Part shown: positions 7,882 to 17,379 of the stretch, one piece after another
Layout: each line of letters opens with the position of its first letter
Numbering within the stretch: the stretch's first letter is position 1
Source: an uncultured Winogradskyella sp.
GTDB taxonomy: Bacteria; Bacteroidota; Bacteroidia; Flavobacteriales; Flavobacteriaceae
Direction of reading: 5' to 3'
Assembly: GCF_947496485.1 (NCBI RefSeq)
Contig: NZ_CANMCZ010000002.1
Coordinates: forward strand, 124,001-188,000
DNA length: 64,000 bases
Program-made: the position numbers and the translations under genes
The notes under the pieces: generated by a model
Database searches by the model: none
Told to the model about the DNA's origin: nothing
Seen by the model: only the letters and a program-made list of their open reading frames with translations

Positions 7882-10800
7882 TTAATCAATATACTCTAAT
7901 AAATCTGTAATCAATGTTTCTGCCTTATTTTCCCAATCATCATCAAAATTATCCCAATAAGTTAAACTATCAAACATTTTAAAATCGGTACTTTGAGATA
8001 GTCCTTTTATTGGTCCAACTATACCAATATAATTTGCATCTTCATCAGATTCTTCTGAGTTATAACTGAATTTAAGAACATAAAAATCTTGCTTATTCTT
8101 AGTAATTGTCTTTGTAATGTCTATTCTATCTGGATATCCATTTTCCTCACCAGCATAGTTGTAAAATGACAATTTTGCGAATGCCTTTGGCTTTAGATAT
8201 ATTTTTTCAATTTCTGAAAATCTATTTTGTTTGTGGTAGGCTTCCATTATTTCGTATTGAAAATACTTATCCTCTAAATACTTGTTTTTTATGTCTTTAG
8301 GAGTATTATAATTATTGAATATTCTCGCAATAATAGCTTGCAGTTTCATCCATTTGTCATAATCTCCATCTATAATTTTTAGGGTGAAAGTGTCACAGAT
8401 TTTACTATCACTTTTTATAGTGTTTAAGTATCTTAGATATGTATACATTAAACTGTCATAAGTTCCATCGTCTTCATTTTCGGTTTCCGATTGTTTAAAA
8501 AAGTAATCAGAATCTGTTTTTAAGAACTCAAGAATTTTGTTTTGATTATTTTGTATTACGTTTTTTGCTTCTAATTCAGAGGTAAAAATATTCTTGGAAA
8601 TATCTATTAAGTCGCCTCTGTATTGAATGTATGGCATTAATTTAAGTAGCTTATCATAGTTTTCTAAAGCATAATTTAAAGAATCATTAAATGGCTGTAA
8701 AATGTCGTAGCTGTAAGAATCTTTTTCAATTGGTGGATTGGCAAATAATAGCTTGTTATAGACTGTTAAGCTGCCAGTAGATTCAATCTCAGGAATAGCA
8801 GATAAAACAGATGCTTTTAGATTATCCGAAGTGTCAGATTTATTGTAAAACTCCTCTAAAACCTTAATAGAAGATTCATCATTAATAAGCGAAAGCTCAT
8901 ATATGATTTTTGCTTTTATTATGTCGTTTTTTTCTTGTGAAAAATCATAATCTAAGGCTTGATGTAAGTCTGCTAACTCATCCTTATTATATTCATAGTA
9001 ATCGAATGACTTTAACGCTAGGTCATAGATAATTGAATCCTTTGATTTTAAATCCTCAATAATATACTTAGCTTTAGATTCAAAAATATTGAAATCAGTC
9101 TTTGCGGTATTCATTCTTATGGAATTAAATACGCGTTCTACTATTCCGCTATTGGCTTCTTCATCACTCACAATAGCTTTTGCCAACTGAATTCTATTAT
9201 TATTCAACCAAATACGACATATTCGTTGTCTTTTTGTTTTTAAGTGTAGTCTGTTTTTTACAGAAAACTCAACAATAGAATCACCATCTTTTGTAAAAAT
9301 TCTTTCTCTAACAATGCTATCATTATATTCTACTTCACTATTTTTATATAAATCTAAAAAGGCTTTATAAGTTGGTGTTCTAAAGTATTTTCTAATATTA
9401 GAATATCCATATTGATAAACACCGCCTGTAGCAGGGTTTACAGTAGCATAATCATGAGAATCGACTACTTGAGAGTTTTCATAATCAGATGAATCAATAG
9501 ATTCGGTAACATTTTCGAATAGCTGTATATCAAAACTTTTATCTGATGGGGAATAATCCTTTAAAACAGATGCTTTATAGGGCTGCATCGTAAAACTTTT
9601 AAAAAATGGACCATCAGTAGTTGCTTTTTCGGTTGTAGATATTTTTTGTTTTAGTAATAAATAGGTTCTGTTACCTCTAAAATATACTCTCGCTATAGAA
9701 TGAAATTTATCATTAATACTTATTTCGTATTCTCTCCCTTCAATACCATCTAGGTAAATAACTTTTGGCTCCGATAATAATGTAGCTTTTTGAGTTAAAG
9801 AAGTTTTAGTGCCTTCAAAAGCAGATTCAGGTGATTCTATGAAATAACCAATCGGTTGGTCATTATATCTAAACAAATAATTATTCTTGTTTTTAGTATC
9901 CATAGCCATATAGAGATTAAGAAAATAGGGTTCTCCTTCTGGATCTAGAGGGTTTGGAGATTCTCTAGACAGGTCTTTCGGTTCTGTTGGTATTTCTATT
10001 GAAAAAGCACCTTTTTCACTTTTAAATTCTTGCCATTGAACAGTTTTGATTTTTTGTTCGACACCGTTTACTACAATTGAATTTAAAAAGCGATTTACAT
10101 AATTTTCTTCAATTTGTTCCTTGGGTGTTTCAACAGAAAAATAATAGAAATGATTATTTTTTAGAACAAATCTAGATTTCATTATTCTTTTATCAGGCAA
10201 TTCACTGGTAACATCATAAGCAACTTTATCTGTATCAGGTAATTTGTCTTTGCTTATGATTTCAGCTTCACGCTTTTCCATCATATTAGAAATCATTTTT
10301 TCCATTAACACATCAATTTGAGAATCTTCTAAATTATAACTCAGACTCAATCCCATAAAAAGATAGGTCGTGTTAGTTGTCATATCACCATAACCTTTTA
10401 CAGTGAAATTATCGTTTCCTTCTTCTATGTTTGGTGCTTTTGGAATTTCTAAATAATAGCCTAAATCATCATTAATATAATTATACCAAAAACCTTTTGA
10501 AGGATCTATTTTATAACTATCTGCTACTCCAGTAAATTTGGCTTCAACTGCAGTGACTTTATAACCTTCATTCTGTAATAATTCAATAACACTTTCTTTA
10601 CCTACTAAATGCGCAGCTCCAACTCCAGCAAATATGCTTCCTTTTTTCATAAACTTGATGATACTATTACTCATCACTTTATTTCGTGAAATCATATTGG
10701 TGTTTTCATGATCATACTTATTAATGAAAGCTTCGATTTTAGAGAGATCACCAGTTTGATAAATAGTGGTCATGAGTTCTTTACTTCTTTTAAGACTATC

Positions 10801-11415
10801 AATCTCAACATTTAAATTATCAAGTACTTGTTTTATTTTATTTTCATCTGATAAATTATCGAAATAGCTAACCTGATCGTCAATGGCTTCTAATCCTACA
10901 ATGTCTTTATTCATAGTCCTTGCATGACCTAATAGGTACATATCTACAGATGTAGATTTGTCATCTTCTTTTTCTTCCTGTGGTATAAGGAGAGATAAAA
11001 CAACATCTGGACTCATAATCTCCGAGTCTTTCAAAGAATAATCATTAATAGCTTCAAATCGTTTTAATAAACGTTTGTAATCTCTTGGTTTTAATAGTTT
11101 TTTGTAAAAATTATTTGCATTGATGTCATATTTCTTATTGGTAAAAGCAACCATGATAGAATCAGGATTTATCTCTAAGGCAAAATACTTAACACTTTCT
11201 ATTGCTGGTATTACCGCATCACTAAAATTGAATGCTCTTGCATCTTCAACATGCATGGTGCCGAATAAGTATGAAGGTGAACTTGTGTCTTTTCCTTCAA
11301 TTTTCCAAAGTAAAGAGTAATTACTTTCGTCTTGAGCAAACGATTGTTGCGACAGAAGACTTAAAAGTAAAAACCAATAAATTGAAAAACTTATTCTAAA
11401 AATTCGGTAGTGCAT
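7882..11415 (-). CDS. TraB/GumN-domain protein with a very large C-terminal extension
   Basis: 1177 residues with a signal peptide (1-27, ending QQSFA). Residues about 35-300 are a TraB/GumN (PF01963) domain: LFGTMH near its start and GVGAAHLVGKESV near its end provide the two GxxH motifs used as metal ligands in the TIKI/TraB protease-like family. The remaining roughly 870 residues carry no motif I recognise: a beta-rich middle with three similar-looking segments (each with a FxIxxP... or RVYF pattern) and an all-helical stretch (about 770-1000) resembling HEAT/TPR. TraB proteins are usually about 300 residues, so this is an unusual fusion. It is probably periplasmic. Confidence 0.85.
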   Translation of the reverse strand: MHYRIFRISFSIYWFLLLSLLSQQSFAQDESNYSLLWKIEGKDTSSPSYLFGTMHVEDARAFNFSDAVIPAIESVKYFALEINPDSIMVAFTNKKYDINANNFYKKLLKPRDYKRLLKRFEAINDYSLKDSEIMSPDVVLSLLIPQEEKEDDKSTSVDMYLLGHARTMNKDIVGLEAIDDQVSYFDNLSDENKIKQVLDNLNVEIDSLKRSKELMTTIYQTGDLSKIEAFINKYDHENTNMISRNKVMSNSIIKFMKKGSIFAGVGAAHLVGKESVIELLQNEGYKVTAVEAKFTGVADSYKIDPSKGFWYNYINDDLGYYLEIPKAPNIEEGNDNFTVKGYGDMTTNTTYLFMGLSLSYNLEDSQIDVLMEKMISNMMEKREAEIISKDKLPDTDKVAYDVTSELPDKRIMKSRFVLKNNHFYYFSVETPKEQIEENYVNRFLNSIVVNGVEQKIKTVQWQEFKSEKGAFSIEIPTEPKDLSRESPNPLDPEGEPYFLNLYMAMDTKNKNNYLFRYNDQPIGYFIESPESAFEGTKTSLTQKATLLSEPKVIYLDGIEGREYEISINDKFHSIARVYFRGNRTYLLLKQKISTTEKATTDGPFFKSFTMQPYKASVLKDYSPSDKSFDIQLFENVTESIDSSDYENSQVVDSHDYATVNPATGGVYQYGYSNIRKYFRTPTYKAFLDLYKNSEVEYNDSIVRERIFTKDGDSIVEFSVKNRLHLKTKRQRICRIWLNNNRIQLAKAIVSDEEANSGIVERVFNSIRMNTAKTDFNIFESKAKYIIEDLKSKDSIIYDLALKSFDYYEYNKDELADLHQALDYDFSQEKNDIIKAKIIYELSLINDESSIKVLEEFYNKSDTSDNLKASVLSAIPEIESTGSLTVYNKLLFANPPIEKDSYSYDILQPFNDSLNYALENYDKLLKLMPYIQYRGDLIDISKNIFTSELEAKNVIQNNQNKILEFLKTDSDYFFKQSETENEDDGTYDSLMYTYLRYLNTIKSDSKICDTFTLKIIDGDYDKWMKLQAIIARIFNNYNTPKDIKNKYLEDKYFQYEIMEAYHKQNRFSEIEKIYLKPKAFAKLSFYNYAGEENGYPDRIDITKTITKNKQDFYVLKFSYNSEESDEDANYIGIVGPIKGLSQSTDFKMFDSLTYWDNFDDDWENKAETLITDLLEYID

Positions 11416-11538
11416 TAGGCTTAATTTAGAGTTGAATATGTAAATATAAAAAGCAAATTAAAATAACTGAGATAATGAGGATATTTTACAGATATAAACG
11501 ATTATAGAATTAAATAAACGAAATCAAAGTATTCTCAT

Positions 11539-11546
11539 TAAATTTG
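11539..11546 (+). promoter_or_regulatory. -7 box of the pabB promoter
   Basis: TAAATTTG is a full match to TAnnTTTG. No clear -33 element is visible. Its last three bases form an in-frame TTG that could be mistaken for the gene's start; transcription would begin just downstream, which favours the TTG at 11565 as start. Confidence 0.5.
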
Positions 11547-11564
11547 CGATGTACAATATTTTCC

Positions 11565-12857
11565 TTGAGAACCAAGCACTACCATAATACTCGCAATATT
11601 GATAAATTTAAGCAAGATCTCTTGTGCTGGAGTCAGCAATTCGATGATGTTGTTTGGCTAGATTCCAATAGTCATAAGAGCAAATACAATTGCTATGATG
11701 CGGTCTTAGCTGTTGATGCATTTACAGCTTTAAAAACAGATTATTTTGATGCTTTTGAGAGCTTGTCAGAATATCAAAAATCAACAAAAGATTGGATTTT
11801 TGGTTATCTCACTTATGATTTAAAAAACACAACAGAGCAGTTAACATCTGAAAATTTTGATGGTTTAGATTTCCCTGAATTGTACTTTTTTCAGCCAAAA
11901 AAGTTATTCTTATTAAAAGATAATAAGGTTGAGCTACAATACTTAAAAATGGTTGATGATGAAATTGAAGATGACCTATTAGAAATAGAGAAATGCAAAA
12001 GCCCGAAAGTCCAAAAGTCTAAAAGTCCAATAAAAATAAAACTAAGAATTCATAAAGACGAGTATTTTAATAAGGTTAGCACAATGCTTGCACATATCCA
12101 AAGAGGTGATATTTACGAAGCCAATTTTTGCCAAGAGTTTTATGCAGAGGATAGTATGATTAATCCACTAGAAACATTCAATAAGCTCAATGATATTTCT
12201 CAACCACCTTTTGCAACTTTTTTAAAAGTTGAGGATAAATTTCTCTTATCGGCAACACCAGAGCGTTATATCAAAAAAGAAGGTAAGAAAGTGATTTCGC
12301 AGCCTATAAAGGGTACAGCAAGGCGTTCAGAAAATAACGAAGAAGATTTAAAACTCGCCAAAGATTTGTCTAGTGATCAAAAAGAACGAAGTGAAAACAT
12401 TATGATAGTCGATTTAGTCCGTAATGATTTATCGCACACAGCTACAAAAGGAAGTGTAAAAGTTGAAGAGTTATGTAAAGTCTATTCGTTTTTGCAAGTA
12501 CATCAAATGATTTCTACCATTTCATCTCATGTGTCTGACGATATTAATCCGGTTGAGATAATAACAACAACATTCCCAATGGGTAGTATGACAGGAGCAC
12601 CAAAAATTTCTGCTATGAAGATCATTGAAGACTTAGAAGAAACAAAACGTGGATTATACTCTGGTTCCGTGGGTTATTTTGCGCCTAATGGTGATTTCGA
12701 CTTTAATGTTATTATTAGGAGTATTCTGTATAATAAATCAAAAAAGTATATTTCTTATTCGGTTGGTAGTGCTATAACTTCAAAGAGTAACCCTCTTAAG
12801 GAATACGAAGAGTGTCTAGTTAAGGCTAAAGCGATGAGAGAAGTTTTGGAAAATTGA
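11565..12857 (+). CDS. pabB: Aminodeoxychorismate synthase component I
   Basis: About 430 residues from TTG at 11565 (MRTKHYHNTRNIDKFKQ); a TTG at 11544 would add seven residues but sits in the promoter box. The chorismate-binding domain fills residues 165-430: GDIYEANFCQEF, QPIKGTARR, KERSENIMIVDLVRNDL, FPMGSMTGAPK and GLYSGSVGYF. Lys in PIKGT marks aminodeoxychorismate synthase rather than anthranilate synthase (PIAGT). With an amidotransferase partner encoded elsewhere it makes 4-amino-4-deoxychorismate for folate. A Lys/Ser/Pro-rich linker at about 145-157 is encoded by an 8-bp repeat array (12000-12031). Confidence 0.9.
   Translation: MRTKHYHNTRNIDKFKQDLLCWSQQFDDVVWLDSNSHKSKYNCYDAVLAVDAFTALKTDYFDAFESLSEYQKSTKDWIFGYLTYDLKNTTEQLTSENFDGLDFPELYFFQPKKLFLLKDNKVELQYLKMVDDEIEDDLLEIEKCKSPKVQKSKSPIKIKLRIHKDEYFNKVSTMLAHIQRGDIYEANFCQEFYAEDSMINPLETFNKLNDISQPPFATFLKVEDKFLLSATPERYIKKEGKKVISQPIKGTARRSENNEEDLKLAKDLSSDQKERSENIMIVDLVRNDLSHTATKGSVKVEELCKVYSFLQVHQMISTISSHVSDDINPVEIITTTFPMGSMTGAPKISAMKIIEDLEETKRGLYSGSVGYFAPNGDFDFNVIIRSILYNKSKKYISYSVGSAITSKSNPLKEYEECLVKAKAMREVLEN
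12000..12031 (+). repeat. Four 8-bp AGTCTAAA-type repeats inside pabB
   Basis: Units AGCCCGAA, AGTCCAAA, AGTCTAAA and AGTCCAAT in direct tandem. They encode part of KCKSPKVQKSKSPIK between the N-terminal and chorismate-binding domains. The unit and the 8-base period match the intergenic TCTAA arrays at 41818-41855, 42214-42279 and 43709-43755. Confidence 0.75.
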
Positions 12858-12876
12858 AGAAAGTGTAAAAATTAGC

Positions 12877-12902
12877 GCAACCGTTTGACATTTTATTCAT
12901 CT
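12877..12902 (+). promoter_or_regulatory. Possible ECF-type promoter: GCAACC-N15-CATCT
   Basis: GCAACC at 12877-12882 and CATCT at 12898-12902, followed by TATAA, upstream of the lipoprotein gene at 12920. The same arrangement occurs at 28700-28724 before another lipoprotein gene. The AAC-containing -35 and the TC-containing -10 are ECF-like. This is a pattern match between two sites only. Confidence 0.4.
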
Positions 12903-12919
12903 AGTATAAAAATTGTTCT

Positions 12920-13522
12920 ATGAAAAAGAACTTAAAGTTCCTATTATTAGCACCACTTTTAATGGCAATTCTTTGTGGTGAAGAAGGAGATGATTTTCCT
13001 TGTGCTAGCGTTGCACCAGAATTTTTTTTGGAGGTTGAAAACATTTCAGAAAGTTATGATATTGATGAAACAATTTGGATAGAATCTGAAGCGACTTCTG
13101 TTTTATTAAACGGTTGTCCAGGCGAAGATGTTAGAGAGGTTCTTGGGGACGGAATATTTGTTTTAAAATTGACAAATCAATTGGAAAACCTTAATGCAGT
13201 GGTTGTTCAGAATTATAACGTAATCTATGAGTTTGGCTCAGAATACAATACTAACTTTTGTTTCGAATATATTTCATATGTTCCAGAATATTCAGAAAAC
13301 GAATTAGCCTATAAATTCAGATTAGGTATTTCAATTAATCAACCAGGTGATTACTGTTTTGTAAATGCTAGAGATAGCTATTTTAATCTAGAACAAGAAA
13401 ATAATTCTGAAATATTCGCACCATATGATGTCCTTAATAATACTATTAAATTTAATAGTTGTGCAGAAACCTTTACTAGAAATGGTACTCAGACTCATTA
13501 TTTTTTTAGAGTGAACCCTTAG
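12920..13522 (+). CDS. Hypothetical lipoprotein
   Basis: 200 residues. MKKNLKFLLLAPLLMAILCGEEGDD begins with a basic n-region and hydrophobic core ending at C19; the -3 to -1 residues (AIL) are a poor lipobox, so lipidation is likely but not certain. The acidic residues just after Cys fit surface-exported Bacteroidota lipoproteins. The rest is beta-rich with six further Cys and matches no family I know. It is preceded by an ECF-like promoter motif and ends 8 bases from the convergent gene at 13531. Confidence 0.65.
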   Translation: MKKNLKFLLLAPLLMAILCGEEGDDFPCASVAPEFFLEVENISESYDIDETIWIESEATSVLLNGCPGEDVREVLGDGIFVLKLTNQLENLNAVVVQNYNVIYEFGSEYNTNFCFEYISYVPEYSENELAYKFRLGISINQPGDYCFVNARDSYFNLEQENNSEIFAPYDVLNNTIKFNSCAETFTRNGTQTHYFFRVNP

Positions 13523-13530
13523 GATATCTT

Positions 13531-14220
13531 CTATTCTAAATGTCGTCTAAAACTCTTTTTTACTTTTTCAAAAATAAGTTCTACACGCGATGTTTCAATA
13601 TTTTTGATTTTAGCAATATCTCCGAAATTTAGATTTCCGAAAATGTACAAATCCACGATATTAGAAATATTAATAGGTAACCAATTATAAAAACGTCCAA
13701 AAACCTTAGGTGGTTGAGAAGCTGATAAATCCTCTAATTCAAAAGCTTTTAAAATTGATGTTTCTTTATCAGTATACAAATACAAATGATTGTTGTGATC
13801 TTGGTGATATGAAATATCACTTAAATCTGTATTTAAGACAAAATCGAAATCGGCGTCAATTGTGTAATCTTCACCTAGTTTAGAGAGTTCATCTTTTAGA
13901 ATACTGTCTGTACTAATTGTATTTTTGTGATAAGCTTCTTTTTTAAAGAGTTCGTTCATATAATTATCAACGAGCTTAAAAAGTTCCAACTTAACGGCCA
14001 TTGCTTCGGCCTCGATATTAAAACCATGACTATATAATTCTATGATACTCTCATCAATAATACCATTAGAAGAATACATATTCTTTGGTATAATGCCAGT
14101 GGACTCTGCAATATAAATTCTGTGTTTTACATAAGGATGTAAATGTTGTACTGCAGAAAGCACCTTTTTGTCGAAGGCAGTTTGTGCAGATTTTGACGAT
14201 AGTTCTGCAAATGTGCTCAT
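13531..14220 (-). CDS. Hypothetical protein with a sigma-region-4-like C-terminus
   Basis: 229 residues, no signal peptide or membrane segment. The N-terminal half is helical (AFDKKVLSAVQHLHPYVKHRIYIAE), the middle acidic, and the last 50 residues (LPINISNIVDLYIFGNLNF, GDIAKIKNIETSRVELIFEKVKKSFRRHL) have the spacing of a helix-turn-helix like sigma region 4: an initial helix, a GNLNFGDIAKI helix-turn, then a basic recognition helix. Region 2 is not recognisable. It may be a degenerate sigma factor or a DNA-binding regulator. It is convergent with 12920 and divergent from tilS. Confidence 0.6.
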   Translation of the reverse strand: MSTFAELSSKSAQTAFDKKVLSAVQHLHPYVKHRIYIAESTGIIPKNMYSSNGIIDESIIELYSHGFNIEAEAMAVKLELFKLVDNYMNELFKKEAYHKNTISTDSILKDELSKLGEDYTIDADFDFVLNTDLSDISYHQDHNNHLYLYTDKETSILKAFELEDLSASQPPKVFGRFYNWLPINISNIVDLYIFGNLNFGDIAKIKNIETSRVELIFEKVKKSFRRHLE

Positions 14221-14305
14221 AATCCTATATTTTAAAATGTTCCTATAAAGCTACCCAATAAGATAACGATTTTTTATGACAATTATCATTTTATAATAAC
14301 TAGAA

Positions 14306-14335
14306 TTGTGTGCCTTTGCCTTTATTGTATCTTTA
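14306..14335 (+). promoter_or_regulatory. Promoter of tilS
   Basis: TTG at 14306-14308, 19-base spacer, TATCTTTA at 14328-14335 (one base off TAnnTTTG). The box ends only four bases before the ATG at 14340, so the transcript would be leaderless or nearly so. Confidence 0.6.
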
Positions 14336-14339
14336 CATA

Positions 14340-15656
14340 ATGCTAAAAATCTTTAAAAAACATATAGACACTAACTTAGTATTTCTAAGAGAAACACGAT
14401 TATTAATTGCCGTTTCGGGAGGCATCGATAGTGTTGTTTTATCATATTTGTGTAAAGAATTAGAACTAGACTTTGCCTTAGCACATTGTAATTTCAATCT
14501 CAGAGGTGAAGAAAGCAATGCAGATGAAGAATTTGTATTAGAGCTTGCTGAAGAATTAGATGTAGAAGTGTTTATTCAAAATTTTGACACACAAACTTAT
14601 GCAGATGAGCATAAACGTTCTATCCAAATGGCTGCACGTGAATTGCGGTATGACTGGTTTAAGGAATTAGAAGAGCAATTAAATTATGATTATATCTTAA
14701 CTGCACATCATGCAGACGATAATCTTGAAACCTTTTTAATCAATTTTACGCGCGGAACAGGTTTAAATGGCTTAACAGGAATTCCAGAAGTTAATGATAA
14801 CATCGTAAGGCCTTTGTTACAATTTTCTAGAGAGCAGATTGAAGCTTATGCTAAAGAAAATAGCATTAAATGGCGAGAGGATAGTAGTAATTCTTCTCGA
14901 AAATACTTGAGAAATAAATTACGTCATGAAGTAGTGCCTATCTTGAAAGAAATTAATCCACAATTACTAAATAGTTTTCAAAGTACTTTAATTAATCTTA
15001 ATGATACTGCAGATATCGTTGAAGAAAGCCTCAATGCAGTTGCAAAGCGCGCTATTACTAATATTGATGATAATGGTGTGACTTATAAAGTCTCAGAATT
15101 TAAAAAAGTTAATAATCCCAAAGCGTATTTATTTGAGATGTTTAAGGATTTTGGTTTTACCGAATGGAATGATGTTGTTGATTTATTAGACGCCCAATCT
15201 GGGAAGCAAGTTTTATCTAATACACATCGCTTAATAAAGCATCGTGAGTTTTTAATTCTAACAGATTTACGTCATTCCGAGCATAGCGATGAATCTTTTT
15301 TTATAAATGACAAAGTTAGCGAGGTTAAAACACCTTTAGGTATTTTGTTTTTTGATGAAGCTGAAGCCATCGTTAATTCTTCAAAAAGTATAGTTTTTGT
15401 CGATAGAGATAAGTTGAGTTTCCCGCTAGAATTAAGACTATGGAAAGAAGGAGATGTTTTTCGCCCACTAGGAATGAAAGGCAAAAAGAAAATCAGTAAA
15501 TACCTTAAAGATGAAAAATTGTCTTTAGTTGAAAAGGAAAATACCTGGGTTTTAACTTCAGAAGGTAATATTATTTGGGTTGTTGGTATGAGAGCTGACG
15601 AATGTTTTAGAGCTAAAGATAAAACAGAGGATATTCTAAAAATTGAATTGAAATAA
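14340..15656 (+). CDS. tilS: tRNA(Ile)-lysidine synthase
   Basis: 438 residues from ATG at 14340 (MLKIFKKHIDTNLVFL). A longer GTG-initiated frame from 14310 would run through the promoter box and is rejected. The N-terminal PP-loop ATPase domain has SGGIDS at the expected place, then HCNFNLRG, LTAHHADDNLET and the RPLL segment; the C-terminal TilS domain ends with WKEGDVFRPLGMKGKKKISKYLKDEK. It attaches lysine to C34 of the AUA-reading tRNA-Ile, an essential step. Residues about 309-320 (LRHSEHSDESFFIND) are encoded by an intergenic-type repeat, a lineage-specific insertion between the two domains. Confidence 0.95.
   Translation: MLKIFKKHIDTNLVFLRETRLLIAVSGGIDSVVLSYLCKELELDFALAHCNFNLRGEESNADEEFVLELAEELDVEVFIQNFDTQTYADEHKRSIQMAARELRYDWFKELEEQLNYDYILTAHHADDNLETFLINFTRGTGLNGLTGIPEVNDNIVRPLLQFSREQIEAYAKENSIKWREDSSNSSRKYLRNKLRHEVVPILKEINPQLLNSFQSTLINLNDTADIVEESLNAVAKRAITNIDDNGVTYKVSEFKKVNNPKAYLFEMFKDFGFTEWNDVVDLLDAQSGKQVLSNTHRLIKHREFLILTDLRHSEHSDESFFINDKVSEVKTPLGILFFDEAEAIVNSSKSIVFVDRDKLSFPLELRLWKEGDVFRPLGMKGKKKISKYLKDEKLSLVEKENTWVLTSEGNIIWVVGMRADECFRAKDKTEDILKIELK
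15271..15296 (+). repeat. REP-like GTCATTCCGAG...GAATCT element inside tilS
   Basis: The 26 bases begin GTCATTCCGAGCATAGCGA and end TGAATCT, followed by a T-run. I recognise this shape from dispersed intergenic repeats of flavobacteria (from memory). Here it is read in frame within tilS. Related palindromic elements are at 47919-47944 and 49790-49815. Confidence 0.6.
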
Positions 15657-15702
15657 ATTGTCATTTTACAATAGATACAGAATCCACAAATAGATACATA
15701 AT

Positions 15703-17322
15703 TTGAAACTAAAAGGAAACATAGTAGATATACAAAATCGAAAAATCTTCAAGGGTGAAATCACCATAGAAAACGGTAAAATAAAATCCATTGAAGAAAA
15801 AGATTGTGATAGTGATTATTATATACTTCCGGGCTTTGTTGATGCGCACATACATATTGAAAGTTCAATGTTAGTACCTTCTGAATTTGCAAAGGTTGCT
15901 GTAAAACACGGAACGGTTGCAACGGTTTCTGATCCACACGAAATTGCCAATGTACTAGGTGTAAAAGGTGTTGAGTTTATGATAGAAAATGGTAAACAAA
16001 CCCCTTTTAAATTCAATTTTGGTGCTCCATCTTGTGTACCAGCTACAAATTTTGAATCTGCTGGTGCAGTAATTGATGCTGATGATATTAAAGCCTTAAT
16101 GGCAAATCCAGATATTAAGTATCTCGCAGAAATGATGAATTATCCCGGAGTTATTTATGATGACGCAGAAGTTCTCAAAAAAATAGAATGGGCAAAGTAT
16201 TATAACAAGCCAATCGATGGCCATGCACCAGGATTAAGAGGCGATGATTTAACCAAATATATTTCTGCAGGTATTTCTACTGATCACGAATGTTTCACTT
16301 ACGAAGAAGGCTTAGAAAAACTTCAAAAAGGCATGAAAGTCATTGTAAGAGAGGGTAGTGCAGCCAAAAACTTTGAAGTTTTGATTGATTTGCTAGATGA
16401 ACACTACGAAAACATGATGTTCTGTAGCGATGACAAACATCCGGACGACTTGTTATTAGGTCATATCAATCAATTGTGCGCAAGAGCAGTAGCTAAAGGA
16501 ATTGATGTATTTAAAGTTTTACAAGTAGCTTGTGTTAATCCTGTAAAGCATTATAATTTAGATGTTGGCTTATTACAAGAAAATGATGCGGCTGACATTA
16601 TTGTGGTAAACAATTTAAAGGATTTTACGGTTTTATATACTTATATTGATGGGGAACTAGTTTCAGGACAAGGACATTCATTGATTGAATCGGTCGATTT
16701 TGAAGTTGTAAATAATTTTAAGACCACTAACAAGGACATCTTAGACTTTAGGTTGCAATCTGATACAGTTAAAATAAGAGTTATTGAGTGCTTAGATGGA
16801 GAGTTAATTACTAATCAAATTATAGAGAATTCAACTAAGGATAATGGTAATTTAGTGTCTAATACAGAAACAGACGTTCTTAAAATGGTCGTGGTCAACC
16901 GTTATAAAAATGATAAGCCAGCAATAGCTTTTATCAAAAATTTTGGACTAAAAGAAGGCGCAATTGCAAGTTCTGTTGGTCATGATTCGCACAATATTAT
17001 TGCAGTTGGAGTATCTGATGAAGCCATTTATAAAGCTGTAAACCTCTTGATTGAGAATAAAGGCGGAATCTGTGCTATTAGTGATACTGAACAAAAAGTT
17101 GTAGCCTTACCAGTAGCAGGTATTATGAGTGATCAGAATGCAGAGACTATTGGAAAGCAATATTCTGAGTTAGATAAAATGGCAAAGCAATTAGGAAGTA
17201 AGCTTCATGCGCCATATATGAGTTTGTCTTTTATGGCATTATTGGTAATACCTGATTTGAAGCTTAGTGATAAGGGTTTGTTTAGTGGAAAAGATTTCAA
17301 ATTCACCTCATTAGAGGTATAG
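15703..17322 (+). CDS. ade: Adenine deaminase
   Basis: 539 residues from TTG at 15703 ([18 protein letters not shown]), the start that keeps the N-terminal beta-sandwich whole. Amidohydrolase metal motif [10 protein letters not shown] at about residue 46, then [30 protein letters not shown] and the conserved [11 protein letters not shown]; the C-terminal half is the adenine-deaminase C domain with [13 protein letters not shown] and [14 protein letters not shown]. It converts adenine to hypoxanthine plus ammonia in purine salvage. Length is normal for bacterial Ade. It stands alone; the gap after tilS is 46 bases. Confidence 0.95.
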   Translation: MKLKGNIVDIQNRKIFKGEITIENGKIKSIEEKDCDSDYYILPGFVDAHIHIESSMLVPSEFAKVAVKHGTVATVSDPHEIANVLGVKGVEFMIENGKQTPFKFNFGAPSCVPATNFESAGAVIDADDIKALMANPDIKYLAEMMNYPGVIYDDAEVLKKIEWAKYYNKPIDGHAPGLRGDDLTKYISAGISTDHECFTYEEGLEKLQKGMKVIVREGSAAKNFEVLIDLLDEHYENMMFCSDDKHPDDLLLGHINQLCARAVAKGIDVFKVLQVACVNPVKHYNLDVGLLQENDAADIIVVNNLKDFTVLYTYIDGELVSGQGHSLIESVDFEVVNNFKTTNKDILDFRLQSDTVKIRVIECLDGELITNQIIENSTKDNGNLVSNTETDVLKMVVVNRYKNDKPAIAFIKNFGLKEGAIASSVGHDSHNIIAVGVSDEAIYKAVNLLIENKGGICAISDTEQKVVALPVAGIMSDQNAETIGKQYSELDKMAKQLGSKLHAPYMSLSFMALLVIPDLKLSDKGLFSGKDFKFTSLEV

Positions 17323-17354
17323 TAAATTTAACATTTTCAGAAAGTTATAATTCC

Positions 17355-17362
17355 TATTTTTG
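17355..17362 (+). promoter_or_regulatory. -7 box upstream of the T9SS protein gene
   Basis: TATTTTTG matches TAnnTTTG, 17 bases before the ATG at 17380. No TTTG is found at the right distance upstream. Confidence 0.45.
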
Positions 17363-17379
17363 CTCAAAATTCATCAATC

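Noticed and set aside
14310-14339. GTG-initiated extension of tilS
   Set aside because: It would run through the promoter box; the ATG at 14340 gives the family N-terminus.
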